DNA of 20,589 bases from Sporosarcina sp. (GTDB lineage: Bacteria; Bacillota; Bacilli; Bacillales_A; Planococcaceae): contig JARIDM010000275.1 of NCBI GenBank assembly GCA_029263945.1, positions 1 to 20,589 on the forward strand, given 5' to 3'. The position numbers and the translations under genes were made by a program. The notes under the pieces are model-generated. The model ran no database searches. It was not told the DNA's origin and saw nothing but the letters and a program-made list of their open reading frames with translations. This document shows, one piece after another, positions 7,274 to 15,014 of the stretch (positions are counted from its first letter, which is position 1; each line of letters opens with the position of its first letter).

Positions 7274-8956
7274 TTAATCGATTGTGACATTTGTCAATTC
7301 TTTTACTGGTAAGAATAACTCACCTGTTTCCAAATAAGTCAGGGACAGTTTATCCCCTTCTTGGATATAGATTGCAAGCGGGACAACTTCAGAAGACACG
7401 AGGAAACTACGACCGTCTTCTCCTAATATTGAAACAAGCGTAAAATCGCCAACGCGCTCCTTGAAAACACGTGAAACAGTTACGGCAGTCTTAGCTTCTT
7501 CTGCATCGGAACTTCCATCAACGCTACTACCGCCCCGTTGAAGTGCTGTTTTATAGAGTTTCAATGCCTCATTCGGCGTGTTCCCGTATACGGAGATCTC
7601 AGGATTTGCCGCAGATACGATAAAGTAGTTTTGGAGGAACCCATTTGAATCTAATACTGGCGTTAACCAACTTGCTTCTCCGTAAAAGTTGTACAACACA
7701 GGCATTTCTCCAGACCATTGCTTTTCAATAAACTTCTTTGCAATAATTTGTAGAGCACCTTGTGAATCCATATAAGATTCTTCAAGATTCCCCGTATAAT
7801 ACGTCGCTTTACCTGTACGACCATCCGTTAACGCATAGCCGAGCATCGAATCGACACCTTCTTTAGGACTCGTGAAATCGGTAAAGTAATACATATGACC
7901 TTTCTCGTCAAAGATCGGGCTGACGTTGGCTCTTGTCCCTTCATCAGAAGGAAGTTTTACGTCTTTTTTCCCAATGAGTGAATTCCAAAACCCATGGATG
8001 TAATTTCCATAGTAACTATTTTGTAAACTCACCGCTTCCGGCGATACCGCACCGTCAACAAATGCGGGCACATCTTTTAATGCATACTTTTTGGTCGCGC
8101 CTGTTTCTGAATCGACGACAACTACCCCTTTTGCATTAAATCCATTACGTCCCGTAATAAAATCACCATAAGTCCGCGTATAATGAGGTTTCCCATCATC
8201 ATCGACTTCTAATTGAACATCTCCGTAAAAGATTAAATTCGGCATTTCCATTCGAATATGACGTTCCACTTGCTTCCCAAAGAAAGAAGACGGGGTGTAA
8301 CGCATATCTGTTTTAATAAACTTTGGATTATCCGAAGAATCTGTAGCGCTCATCGTAAAATAACCTGGTGTCGTCTTGCCGTTAACCCATTTAAAAAAGC
8401 TCGAAAATTCAACAGGCGCAATATAGACAAAGGCGCCGTTTACTTTTTGAATTTGTAAACGACCCAGTTCATAGTAACTCGTATTCGGTACTTGACCGAA
8501 AGCTTTTTTCATTTTATTCCGTGCAAATTTCGGCGGTACACTTGCAGGCGTTTTCGTTTCGTCAAATGCTGTAATTTCCACTTGCTCTGCCATTTCAACC
8601 ACTTTGTATTTCTTATTGGCATTGAACAGGGGGGCACTTAACAGATAAGCACCAAATACCAACGTCACTAAAAACAAGCCAATTTTCAACTTTCGTTCTT
8701 TTCCACCAGCTACGACCGAACCCAATAACGTCGCAACAAGGAATAAAATCCAAAGAGACGTCCAATTCCGATCTAAGTTTGTGACGTAGTAAAACCCAAA
8801 AGCAATTACGATCACTAAGATTGCCGTTGCTGCTAAAGCTGTCCATCGATTATATGAAATCGGTTTTTTTGACTCTTTGTCATGAATCGTAAATGGAACA
8901 ATCACGAAGCTCGTCAAAATTCCAACTATGACTGTAAAAATAATTAAGTTAATCAT
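7274..8956 (-). CDS. Large membrane-anchored protein of unknown function
   Basis: This 560-residue protein was not recognised. It opens with four predicted membrane segments (about 3-24, 38-59, 66-84 and 91-110), and after them a soluble region of about 450 residues. That region is rich in Tyr, Phe, Gly and Asp and probably faces outside. It holds stretches such as VVVVDSETGATKKY and LTDGRTGKATYY. These recall PepSY-type VDxxTGxv strands, which is a weak hint only. The C-terminal 80 residues look like a small beta-barrel. GAGGGG lies four bases before the ATG at 8956. It stands alone, with its own terminator and a possible promoter, and has no neighbour that explains it. Coding is clear: the frame is long, has a good ribosome binding site and uses codons like its neighbours. 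Confidence 0.85.
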   Translation of the reverse strand: MINLIIFTVIVGILTSFVIVPFTIHDKESKKPISYNRWTALAATAILVIVIAFGFYYVTNLDRNWTSLWILFLVATLLGSVVAGGKERKLKIGLFLVTLVFGAYLLSAPLFNANKKYKVVEMAEQVEITAFDETKTPASVPPKFARNKMKKAFGQVPNTSYYELGRLQIQKVNGAFVYIAPVEFSSFFKWVNGKTTPGYFTMSATDSSDNPKFIKTDMRYTPSSFFGKQVERHIRMEMPNLIFYGDVQLEVDDDGKPHYTRTYGDFITGRNGFNAKGVVVVDSETGATKKYALKDVPAFVDGAVSPEAVSLQNSYYGNYIHGFWNSLIGKKDVKLPSDEGTRANVSPIFDEKGHMYYFTDFTSPKEGVDSMLGYALTDGRTGKATYYTGNLEESYMDSQGALQIIAKKFIEKQWSGEMPVLYNFYGEASWLTPVLDSNGFLQNYFIVSAANPEISVYGNTPNEALKLYKTALQRGGSSVDGSSDAEEAKTAVTVSRVFKERVGDFTLVSILGEDGRSFLVSSEVVPLAIYIQEGDKLSLTYLETGELFLPVKELTNVTID

Positions 8957-8999
8957 TTAACCCCTCTTTTCTAACACATTCAGTCTGTCATCCTACTAT

Positions 9000-9030
9000 T
9001 TTATACGTCTCAGGAAAAGATTAGTTTCAA
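9000..9030 (-). promoter_or_regulatory. Possible promoter of the 560-residue membrane protein gene
   Basis: TTGAAA (9025-9030) and TATAAA (9000-9005) are good hexamers on the minus strand, but the 19-bp spacer is long. An A/T-only stretch just upstream (about 9031-9050) could act as an UP element. Confidence 0.35.
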
Positions 9031-9068
9031 ATAAATAAAATAAATAAATTCACAATAATGTGTTTAAT

Positions 9069-9096
9069 TTGATATGATGAGGGTATTGTAAATAAT
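9069..9096 (+). promoter_or_regulatory. Promoter of the acetyltransferase gene
   Basis: TTGATA (9069-9074) and AATAAT (9091-9096) are both 5/6 matches to SigA hexamers, with a 16-bp spacer. The leader before the TTG start codon is about 85 bases long. It contains two T-rich runs but no convincing hairpin. Confidence 0.55.
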
Positions 9097-9185
9097 GAGG
9101 ACTTTTTTCTAGCCCTTCTTTTTTCCTCGGTTTCACAATCCAAAATAAAAGCTCCGGGTAAATAAACCATTGGAGGAACCATATT

Positions 9186-9767
9186 TTGAACTGGTACAAA
9201 AAGTTAAACGAATACTTTCCGGTCGAAGAAATGAAATCACAGGAACATATGGAGGCTTTGCTGAAAGACAAAAAAACGGTCTATAAGAAAGATGAAGGAC
9301 CGCATCATGTATTGATGTATGTCGAGTTTAAAAACTTTGTCTTTGTTGATTACCTATTTGTCGCAAAGAGCGCACGCGGTATGGGCCTTGGGCGCACGCT
9401 CCTGAACCAATTGAAAACAAAAGATAAACCGATTCTACTCGAAGTCGAACCTGTTGATTATGAGGATACAGATACAGCCAAACGGTTAAAATTTTATGCA
9501 CGAGAAGATTTTGAACATGCGCAGTCAATCGGTTATAACCGCAAGTCACTGGCAACTGGCGAAGCGAACCAACTTGAAATTTTATACTGGTCCCCTAGCG
9601 ATGCTGGTGAAAAGGACATCTATGATGCGATGACAAAAACGTATGATGAAATTCACACGTACAAGGACGAAGACTTTTATGGTAAAAAGTATGAACCCAC
9701 TGATAAAGTGCTCGTCTTCCATACGGAACGAAAAAAAGATATTCTCCAACCATTTGCAATCGTATAA
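9186..9767 (+). CDS. GNAT-family N-acetyltransferase
   Basis: The 193-residue protein has the acetyl-CoA binding motif A of the GNAT fold: a strand FVDYLFVA (53-60), then RGMGLG at 64-69 and a following helix. The acceptor cannot be predicted. The last 60 residues, charged and Tyr-rich, are longer than in a minimal GNAT. The start is a TTG at 9186, chosen because GGAGG lies nine bases upstream and no ATG fits. It is a single-gene unit with its own promoter and a terminator shared with the converging bioB gene. Confidence 0.85.
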   Translation: MNWYKKLNEYFPVEEMKSQEHMEALLKDKKTVYKKDEGPHHVLMYVEFKNFVFVDYLFVAKSARGMGLGRTLLNQLKTKDKPILLEVEPVDYEDTDTAKRLKFYAREDFEHAQSIGYNRKSLATGEANQLEILYWSPSDAGEKDIYDAMTKTYDEIHTYKDEDFYGKKYEPTDKVLVFHTERKKDILQPFAIV

Positions 9768-9769
9768 CT

Positions 9770-9802
9770 AAAAAAGACTTCCCACAGCGGGAAGTCTTTT
9801 TT
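9770..9802. terminator. Bidirectional terminator between the acetyltransferase gene and bioB
   Basis: AAAAAAGACTTCCC (9770-9783) and its complement at 9789-9802 form a 14-bp perfect stem around a 5-base loop. T6 runs lie on both strands. It starts three bases after the acetyltransferase stop, and its far end overlaps the bioB stop codon, so one hairpin serves both converging genes. Confidence 0.95.
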
Positions 9803-10805
9803 AGTAGGCGGTTACGGCCTGATCCATTGCATCTCTATCTATTACAAAACCCAAATCTTCAAGCATTTGCTCATCAGACTGACTTTCTTGCCCTGCCGTC
9901 GTTAAGTAATCTCCTATAAAAATCGAATTTGCTGCGTACAAACCTAGAGGTTGTAGACTCCTGAGGTTTACTTCGCGTCCACCAGAAATTCGAATTTCCT
10001 TCGTCGGGTTCATAAACCTGAACAAGCAGAGTACTTTTAAACAATACTTCGGCGTTAAATCATCTGTCCCGCCAAGCGGTGTGCCGTCAACAGCGTGTAA
10101 AAAATTCACCGGAATTGAATCCGCATCTAATGCATGTAAACTTCTCCCCATCGCAATGACATCCGCAAGTGTCTCCCCCATTCCGATAATTACACCAGAG
10201 CACGGAGATATCCCTGCTTCTTTTGCACGTCCAACCGTCTCGACACGATCATCATACGTATGAGAAGTCGTTATAGAAGGATGATGGGTAGCTGACGTAT
10301 TAATATTGTGGTTATAACGGTCTACCCCTGCCGCTTTCAGACTTTTCGCTTGATCAGTTGTCAACAATCCTAGACAAGCGCACACAGTCATTTTTTCATG
10401 TGTTGCCTTTATCTCTTTCACCGCATCAACGACAATGTTAAGCTCCCGGTCTGCAGGGCCCCGTCCACTCGCAACAATGCAATAAGTCCCAGCATTTAGC
10501 TTTGCGGCCCGCGCAGCGCCTTCGACGATTTCTTCTTTTTTCATCATTGAGTACTTTTCAATCGGTGCTTTCGACACAATCGATTGCGCACAATAGCCAC
10601 AGTTTTCTTGACATAATCCAGATTTGGTATTCAAAATCATGTTCAATTTCACTTTATTCCCGTAATACATTTTCCGAATTTTATAAGCGGCATGAAGAAG
10701 CAGTAGTAAATCTTCATCTGGGCTTTCTAAAACGGACAGCGCTTCTTCATCTGTCAGTACATATCCAGTGAGAACCTTTTCTGCTAAATCAGCGTAAGTA
10801 TTCAT
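9801..10805 (-). CDS. bioB: Biotin synthase BioB
   Basis: BioB is a radical SAM enzyme that inserts sulfur into dethiobiotin, the last step of biotin synthesis. The 334 residues contain the cluster motif CQENCGYC (C65, C69, C72) for the [4Fe-4S] centre. Further conserved regions are NHNINTS, GVIIGMGET and RISGGREVN, whose arginine binds the [2Fe-2S] cluster that donates sulfur. The ATG at 10805 lies inside the end of bioY (17-base overlap), with TGAGG upstream, so translation is coupled. No bioA, bioD, bioF or bioW lies in the window. The enzyme would need dethiobiotin from elsewhere in the genome or from outside. Confidence 0.98.
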   Translation of the reverse strand: MNTYADLAEKVLTGYVLTDEEALSVLESPDEDLLLLLHAAYKIRKMYYGNKVKLNMILNTKSGLCQENCGYCAQSIVSKAPIEKYSMMKKEEIVEGAARAAKLNAGTYCIVASGRGPADRELNIVVDAVKEIKATHEKMTVCACLGLLTTDQAKSLKAAGVDRYNHNINTSATHHPSITTSHTYDDRVETVGRAKEAGISPCSGVIIGMGETLADVIAMGRSLHALDADSIPVNFLHAVDGTPLGGTDDLTPKYCLKVLCLFRFMNPTKEIRISGGREVNLRSLQPLGLYAANSIFIGDYLTTAGQESQSDEQMLEDLGFVIDRDAMDQAVTAY

Positions 10806-11397
10806 GTTTTTGCCTCACTTTCAATACTTTGAACATACGATGCCCAAACATTCCCGCTAAGACAGCGAGTAAAATATCTTTTGGTAATGGAGGCAACATC
10901 CAAATCCATGCAAGCTTGTACGTAAATACGTCTGGCGCAGCTGCCCAAAACTTATAAGCAAAATACATCCAATTCGTTCCAAATAAATAGTTAACGGTCG
11001 TGGCAAACAAGGCAGCAAAAATAAAATAGTTCAGTGTTCCCTTCCTTTCGACGATTTTACCAGCGATATAAGCAACGAATATAAACGAGATAATAAATCC
11101 AAATGTGGGACTTAAAATCGCGCCAAAGCCACCTGTAAACTTCGCAAAAACAGGTGCACCTGCGAGCCCAACAAACATGTAGACCACCATCGATATTGCC
11201 CCTAAGCGACTCCCTAAAATCAGCCCTGCTAAAATTGCAAAAAACGTTTGTAGCGTAATCGGAACCCCACCCACAACTAAAAAGGGTACAAAACTCGTAA
11301 TATTTGCCCCAATCATCATGAGCGAAGCGAACATTCCGCAGTGCACGAGACTTAACACATTTACCTTACTCTTTTTATTCTCCGCAACAATTTCCAT
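10789..11397 (-). CDS. bioY: BioY, biotin-binding S component of an ECF transporter
   Basis: BioY is the membrane substrate-binding subunit for biotin uptake, working with the shared EcfA/EcfA'/EcfT module (not in this window). The 202 residues form about six hydrophobic segments. The family core includes VPITLQTFFAILAGLILG and GAPVFAKFTGGFGAILSPTFG. A basic tail follows the last helix. AGAGGTGA lies just before the ATG, a little closer than usual. It is the first gene of the bioY-bioB operon. A BirA-like palindrome overlaps its promoter, so it should be shut off when biotin is plentiful. Confidence 0.95.
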   Translation of the reverse strand: MEIVAENKKSKVNVLSLVHCGMFASLMMIGANITSFVPFLVVGGVPITLQTFFAILAGLILGSRLGAISMVVYMFVGLAGAPVFAKFTGGFGAILSPTFGFIISFIFVAYIAGKIVERKGTLNYFIFAALFATTVNYLFGTNWMYFAYKFWAAAPDVFTYKLAWIWMLPPLPKDILLAVLAGMFGHRMFKVLKVRQKHEYLR

Positions 11398-11427
11398 ACG
11401 TCACCTCTATCGTTTGTTATGTTCATC

Positions 11428-11456
11428 ATCATAAAATAAACATTTCCTTGTGTCAA
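11428..11456 (-). promoter_or_regulatory. bioY-bioB promoter
   Basis: TTGACA (11451-11456) and TATGAT (11428-11433) are separated by 17 bp on the minus strand, a near-consensus SigA promoter. The -35 hexamer lies inside the downstream half of the BirA-like operator. Confidence 0.85.
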
Positions 11457-11482
11457 CCTATTACTTATTTAAGTTAACACAA
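11448..11482 (-). promoter_or_regulatory. BirA-type biotin operator
   Basis: TTGTGTCAAC (11448-11457) and GTTAACACAA (11473-11482) are inverted half-sites differing at one position, with a 15-base spacer. This is the usual layout of BirA operators in Gram-positives (TTGT-AAC half-sites about 15 bases apart). It covers the -35 region of bioY, so binding of the BirA-biotinyl-AMP complex would block transcription. Confidence 0.85.
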
Positions 11483-11509
11483 TAAAAAACAACTAATATA
11501 GGGGTTCTC

Positions 11510-11539
11510 TTTACTTGTCATCACCCTAAATGTTATAAT
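11510..11539 (+). promoter_or_regulatory. Promoter of the small membrane protein gene at 11569
   Basis: TATAAT (11534-11539) is a perfect -10. The -35 candidate is TTTACT (11510-11515, 4/6), at 18 bp. The start codon lies 30 bases downstream. Confidence 0.55.
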
Positions 11540-11568
11540 ATTCAGACATGTATAGGGAGGCGATTTAA

Positions 11569-11886
11569 ATGCTTGAATTTCTTTTCGGTACAGCATTACT
11601 CCTCATCATTCGATATAGTGAAAGTTTGTTAAGCAAATGGACCGCCAAGAAAAGATGGCGTTTTTTCCCTGTTCAAATGACCGGTTTTTGCTACATCATT
11701 GGTACAGGCGTGATCATGTTTTTCATCCCATCGCCGTCTAACTTCTTGCATGTTTTGTCAATTGCCGTAATTGTTGCTGGCTTATTAAAATTCTTTTTCA
11801 TCCTCAGTTTATATATCATAAAACTCGTGAAATTCGATAAGTTTATGGAGTTAAAAGAACGCTTTGAAATTAAAACAACCCGATGA
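11569..11886 (+). CDS. Small integral membrane protein, unknown function
   Basis: This 105-residue protein has three predicted membrane segments (about 1-18, 37-55 and 61-85). A basic loop between the first two contains KWTAKKRWRF, and the tail is charged. It was not recognised as a known family. GGGAGGCGA lies eight bases before the ATG and a good promoter is upstream. Its stop codon falls inside the stem of the terminator shared with the converging gene at 11924. Confidence 0.75.
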   Translation: MLEFLFGTALLLIIRYSESLLSKWTAKKRWRFFPVQMTGFCYIIGTGVIMFFIPSPSNFLHVLSIAVIVAGLLKFFFILSLYIIKLVKFDKFMELKERFEIKTTR

Positions 11887-11925
11887 TTGCTTTGTATTGA
11901 TAAAGCAATCACCGGGTTGTTTTTT
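11872..11925. terminator. Bidirectional terminator between two small membrane protein genes
   Basis: AACAACCCG pairs with CGGGTTGTT and an inner TGATTGCTTT pairs with AAAGCAATCA, giving a long stem with a small bulge and T runs at both ends. It contains the stop codon of the plus-strand gene (11884-11886), and its other end reaches the stop codon of the minus-strand gene (11924-11926). Confidence 0.92.
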
Positions 11926-12112
11926 AGTCTTCTTTTTCATCTTCATTTTTAGGGAATAGAAAGTACGAGATAATCCCACTGACAACAACTGCGCCTATCG
12001 TAATAAGTACGCGTGTGTCTTCAGGAACATCTGTATGATTACGACTTAACATCGCCCAACTCGCCCAAGCAACGATGATCATAATCGGTACAACAAATTT
12101 AAATGCCCTCAA
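11924..12112 (-). CDS. Small two-helix membrane protein, unknown function
   Basis: The reading from 12112 gives 62 residues: a short basic N-terminus, a hydrophobic segment (about 6-22), a polar loop NHTDVPEDTR, a second hydrophobic segment (about 37-53) and an acidic tail NEDEKED. The TTG at 12112 is preferred over the TTG at 12127 because GAGGGTGA lies five bases before it. It was not recognised. It ends at the same hairpin as the converging gene at 11569. Confidence 0.65.
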   Translation of the reverse strand: MRAFKFVVPIMIIVAWASWAMLSRNHTDVPEDTRVLITIGAVVVSGIISYFLFPKNEDEKED

Positions 12113-12164
12113 CAAGTTCACCCTCAATAAATTTATGGTCGCTTTACTTTACCATATATCTACT

Positions 12165-12503
12165 TTACATCCACGGTGAACGTCCCGGGTTGCAACATCC
12201 TGGTCCCCAATTATTATCCATTGCGGGTCCCAAATTGTTACCAAAGCCCGGTCCTTGCATAGGACCTGGAAACATATTCATACCCATGACATCTTCTGTC
12301 GTTTCCGTGTAGTAATGCTTCGGAACATCAACAACATGTTGTCGATTTACATTCACAATTGGGTGGATAAACGGAACTTCTCTCTCTGTATATTCATCGT
12401 GAAAACGATATTGTGGTGGACAGACAACCGGTTGAACTTGCATCCCGCAATTTCCGTTACAATTCCCCTGGCATTGACCATGACAACCTTCGTGATTCAT
12501 CAT
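12165..12503 (-). CDS. CotD-like spore coat protein
   Basis: This protein of about 112 residues starts with a Cys/Gly/Asn-rich stretch (CHGQCQGNCNGNC). The core, VPFIHPIVNVNRQHVVDVPKH, follows the pattern of CotD-family inner spore coat proteins (PHIHP..T.NVN.QH). The tail is rich in Gly, Pro, Asn and Met, ending CCNPGRSPWM. Such composition suits a cross-linked coat protein deposited by the mother cell. The start at 12503 (or the adjacent ATG at 12500) is set by AGGAGGTGA four to seven bases upstream. A longer reading from 12533 would run through that ribosome binding site. If the call is right the organism forms endospores and the gene should be SigK- or SigE-dependent, but no clear mother-cell promoter was found. 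Confidence 0.7.
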   Translation of the reverse strand: MMNHEGCHGQCQGNCNGNCGMQVQPVVCPPQYRFHDEYTEREVPFIHPIVNVNRQHVVDVPKHYYTETTEDVMGMNMFPGPMQGPGFGNNLGPAMDNNWGPGCCNPGRSPWM

Positions 12504-12647
12504 GTTCTCACCTCCTCCCTCTAGTACATGCAAAGAGACAAAGAATGAGCAGGGCGAGCGACTAGTTCAATTAAAATTTCGACACATACACTTCCACTCA
12601 TTGAAATGTTGTGTCTATTTAGCAGTAAAATCGATTTATGGAATCAG

Positions 12648-12673
12648 AAAAAACCTCACAATTGTGAGGTTTT
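12648..12673 (-). terminator. Terminator of the 55-residue protein gene
   Basis: CCTCACAATTGTGAGG (12654-12669) is a perfect palindrome extended by A/T pairs. On the minus strand it is followed by T6 (12648-12653). It lies eight bases after the stop codon of the small gene, which supports that gene being real. Confidence 0.9.
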
Positions 12674-12680
12674 ACGTACG

Positions 12681-12848
12681 TTATTGATAAGCCTCTGGTA
12701 AATCCAATTCGTCTGGATTGTTCTCTTGTTCCTTATGGATATACGAATCAAAAACCGGTGCACCTTCGCCGAGCATATTCAACGAAGCAATTACATCCGC
12801 ATCATTACGCTTTGCCATTTCTTCGGGTTCAATAGGTAAACGGTTCAA
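12681..12848 (-). CDS. Small acidic protein (55 residues), unknown function
   Basis: Starting at a TTG (12848), the minus strand encodes a 55-residue acidic, soluble protein beginning MNRLPIEPEEMAKRNDADVI and ending in LDLPEAYQ. The evidence that it is a gene is its flanks: GGGGAGG nine bases before the TTG, and a strong terminator eight bases after the TAA stop. No cysteines, membrane segment or known motif are visible. It was not recognised. An internal ATG at codon 11 lacks a ribosome binding site. It lies between the coat gene and the DCC-family gene, so a sporulation role is conceivable but not shown. Confidence 0.7.
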   Translation of the reverse strand: MNRLPIEPEEMAKRNDADVIASLNMLGEGAPVFDSYIHKEQENNPDELDLPEAYQ

Positions 12849-12996
12849 GCTGATCAGCCTCCCCTACATATTAACCATGGCTAAATGTGACGGAAAACAG
12901 ATACGTTAATATTTCCACTTCAGTCGATATACCTTAAGTATACTAAATATTCCGTGTTCCGTAAACATTTTCATATTATTTCCCATTAAATCGGGG

Positions 12997-13002
12997 TATA
13001 CT
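12997..13002 (+). promoter_or_regulatory. Possible -10 element of the DCC-family gene
   Basis: TATACT lies 23 bases before the start codon at 13025 and fits a SigA -10 (5/6). No clear -35 is at 16-18 bp. Confidence 0.35.
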
Positions 13003-13024
13003 AGCTTAAAAGGAGGCGTGTATC

Positions 13025-13417
13025 ATGCAACGTATCGTTTTATTTGACGGCGATTGTCTTTTTTGTGATCGAAGTGTTCAATTTATAATAAAACGCGATC
13101 CCGCTGCACATTTTCAGTTTGCCTCTTTACAAAGTGAACTTGGTCAAGAACTTATAGCCAAGCACAACGTTCCTGCAACGGTGGATAGCTTGATTCTAAT
13201 CGAAAAAGACAACGCTTATATTAAATCAACAGCAGCCCTTCGGATCGCTAAAAAGTTGGACGGTTTATGGCACCTCGTCTATCTATGTATACTCATCCCA
13301 AGCCCCATCCGAGACGGCGTTTACAACTATATTGCGAATCATCGCTATCGGTGGTTTGGAAAAAAGGATGATTCTTGCGCGCTCCCTTCTCCGGAAGTAC
13401 GAAAACGATTTTTATAA
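13025..13417 (+). CDS. yuxK: DCC-family thiol-disulfide oxidoreductase (DUF393, YuxK-like)
   Basis: The 130-residue protein begins with the family signature FDGDCLFCDRSV: D8, D10, C11 and C14 form the D-x-D-C-x-x-C element that gives the DCC family its name. Length and the following helical region match B. subtilis YuxK (about 137 residues). These proteins are thought to be thioredoxin-like redox proteins, but no substrate is established. AAGGAGGCG lies eight bases before the ATG. It is a single-gene unit ending at a terminator shared with the converging aldehyde dehydrogenase gene. Confidence 0.88.
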   Translation: MQRIVLFDGDCLFCDRSVQFIIKRDPAAHFQFASLQSELGQELIAKHNVPATVDSLILIEKDNAYIKSTAALRIAKKLDGLWHLVYLCILIPSPIRDGVYNYIANHRYRWFGKKDDSCALPSPEVRKRFL

Positions 13418-13422
13418 ATGAA

Positions 13423-13468
13423 AACAATACCCTTTTAGCCTATCTTCAAAAGGGTATTGTTGTTTTTA
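13423..13468. terminator. Bidirectional terminator between yuxK and the aldehyde dehydrogenase gene
   Basis: AACAATACCCTTTT (13423-13436) and AAAAGGGTATTGTT (13448-13461) form a 14-bp perfect stem with an 11-base loop. A T-rich tail follows on the plus strand (to about 13474), and TTTTC follows on the minus strand, so it can serve both converging genes. Confidence 0.93.
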
Positions 13469-13472
13469 TTTT

Positions 13473-15014
13473 TTAGAAGAAGCCTTGTTTATTTTCGTCA
13501 TAACTCACGAGCATATTTTTTGTTTGCTGGTAACCACTTAACATTGAAAGGTGATTTTCCCGTCCAATTCCAGATGCTTTGTAACCCCCGAAGGCCGCAT
13601 GCGCAGGGTAAACATGGTAACAATTTGTCCAGACACGTCCTGCCTGAATTCCTCGCCCAAAGCGATATGCTGTGTTCATATTTCGTGTCCACACTGCAGC
13701 GCCTAATCCGTAGGCTGTATCATTGGCAATTTCAAGCGCTTCTTCTGACGTTTTAAAAGTCGTTACTGCAACCACCGGGCCAAAAATTTCTTCTTGGAAT
13801 ATTTTCATATGATTATGCCCTTTAAATACAGTCGGCTGTACATAGTATCCTTCAACCAAGTCACCTTCCAAATGGTTTTGCGCGCCGCCCGTCAAACATT
13901 CAGCACCTTCTTCTTTTCCAATCGCTAAATAGGCTAAAATCTTTTCCAACTGTTCAGTAGAAGCCTGCGCCCCCATCATCACTGTCGGATCTAATGGATT
14001 GCCTACTTTAATCGCTTTTACACGTTCAAGGGCCCGTTCCATAAATTTATCGTAAATCGACGCATGAATTAAGGCACGAGAAGGACAGGTACAAACTTCT
14101 CCCTGGTTGAGCGCAAACATCACAAAGCCTTCGACGGCCTTATCAAAAAATGCATCATCTTCCTCCGCAATATCCTCGAAAAAGATATTTGGTGATTTCC
14201 CACCTAACTCAAGTGTTACGGGAATCGCATTTTCAGCGGCGTAAGCCATAATGAGGCGCCCCGTTGTCGTCTCCCCCGTAAAAGCAATCTTCCCAATTCT
14301 TGGATTCGACGCAAGTGGTTTTCCAGCTTCAAGTCCAAAACCATTGACGACGTTTAGGACGCCAGCAGGTAGTAGGTCTTCAATTAACTCGACAAGCACC
14401 ATGATCGAGGCAGGTGTCTGTTCAGCAGGCTTTAAAACCACACAATTCCCCGCCGCAAGTGCAGGCGCAAGCTTCCAAACAGCCATGAGAATGGGGAAAT
14501 TCCACGGAATGATTTGACCCACGACACCAATTGGTTCATGAAAATGATAGGCAACCGTGTCCTCATCGATTTGACTAACGCCGCCCTCTTGCGCACGAAT
14601 GGCACTTGCAAAATAGCGGAAATGATCCAACGCAAGCGGTAAATCCGCATTTAAGGTTTCGCGGACCGCTTTGCCGTTGTCCCACGTTTCTGCCACCGCC
14701 AACATTTCAAGGTTTTCTTCCATTCGATCGGCAATTTTAAGCAGGATATTTGAGCGTTCCGTTACGGACGTTTTGCCCCACGCCTCTTTCGCATCATGTG
14801 CGGCATCGAGCGCGAGTTCGATATCCGCTTCTGTTGAACGTGCAACTTCCGTAAATACTTTCCCCGTAATCGGTGTCGGGTTATCGAAATAGACTCCGTT
14901 TACAGGTGGCGTCCACTTTCCACCAATATAGTTTTCATACCGTTTCTTATAGTTAACCACCGCACCCGCTGTGTTTGGAAATGCATAAACTTGGTTTTCA
15001 ATTGCTTGTACCAT
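13473..15014 (-). CDS. Aldehyde dehydrogenase, AldB/AcoD type
   Basis: This NAD(P)-dependent enzyme oxidises aldehydes to acids, probably acetaldehyde or similar short aldehydes. The 513 residues match E. coli AldB closely along the whole length (recalled, not searched). Shared regions include YENYIGGKW, IPWNFP (169-174), FTGETTTGR (245-253), the general base in LELGGKSPN (E269), NQGEVCTCPSR with catalytic C308, and NCYHVYPAHAAFGGYKASG. The C-terminus (LLVSYDENKQGFF) is also typical. The ATG at 15014 is chosen because GGAGG lies eight bases upstream; the longer GTG reading from 15038 runs over that site. The gene stands alone and divergent from htrA. A possible promoter (TTGTCT at 15143-15148, TATGAA at 15120-15125, 17 bp) would overlap the htrA regulatory repeats. 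Confidence 0.93.
   Translation of the reverse strand: MVQAIENQVYAFPNTAGAVVNYKKRYENYIGGKWTPPVNGVYFDNPTPITGKVFTEVARSTEADIELALDAAHDAKEAWGKTSVTERSNILLKIADRMEENLEMLAVAETWDNGKAVRETLNADLPLALDHFRYFASAIRAQEGGVSQIDEDTVAYHFHEPIGVVGQIIPWNFPILMAVWKLAPALAAGNCVVLKPAEQTPASIMVLVELIEDLLPAGVLNVVNGFGLEAGKPLASNPRIGKIAFTGETTTGRLIMAYAAENAIPVTLELGGKSPNIFFEDIAEEDDAFFDKAVEGFVMFALNQGEVCTCPSRALIHASIYDKFMERALERVKAIKVGNPLDPTVMMGAQASTEQLEKILAYLAIGKEEGAECLTGGAQNHLEGDLVEGYYVQPTVFKGHNHMKIFQEEIFGPVVAVTTFKTSEEALEIANDTAYGLGAAVWTRNMNTAYRFGRGIQAGRVWTNCYHVYPAHAAFGGYKASGIGRENHLSMLSGYQQTKNMLVSYDENKQGFF

Noticed and set aside
9097..9180. Riboswitch or T-box in the leader of the acetyltransferase gene
   Set aside because: Only T-rich runs and a 5-bp stem with a long loop are present; there is no conserved core and no terminator.
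12522..12530. SigK-like -10 (CATGTACTA on the minus strand) for the coat gene
   Set aside because: Transcription would start inside the ribosome binding site, and no matching -35 is present.
12584..12593. SigE-like -10 (CATACACT) on the plus strand
   Set aside because: No -35 partner and no plus-strand gene downstream for about 400 bases.
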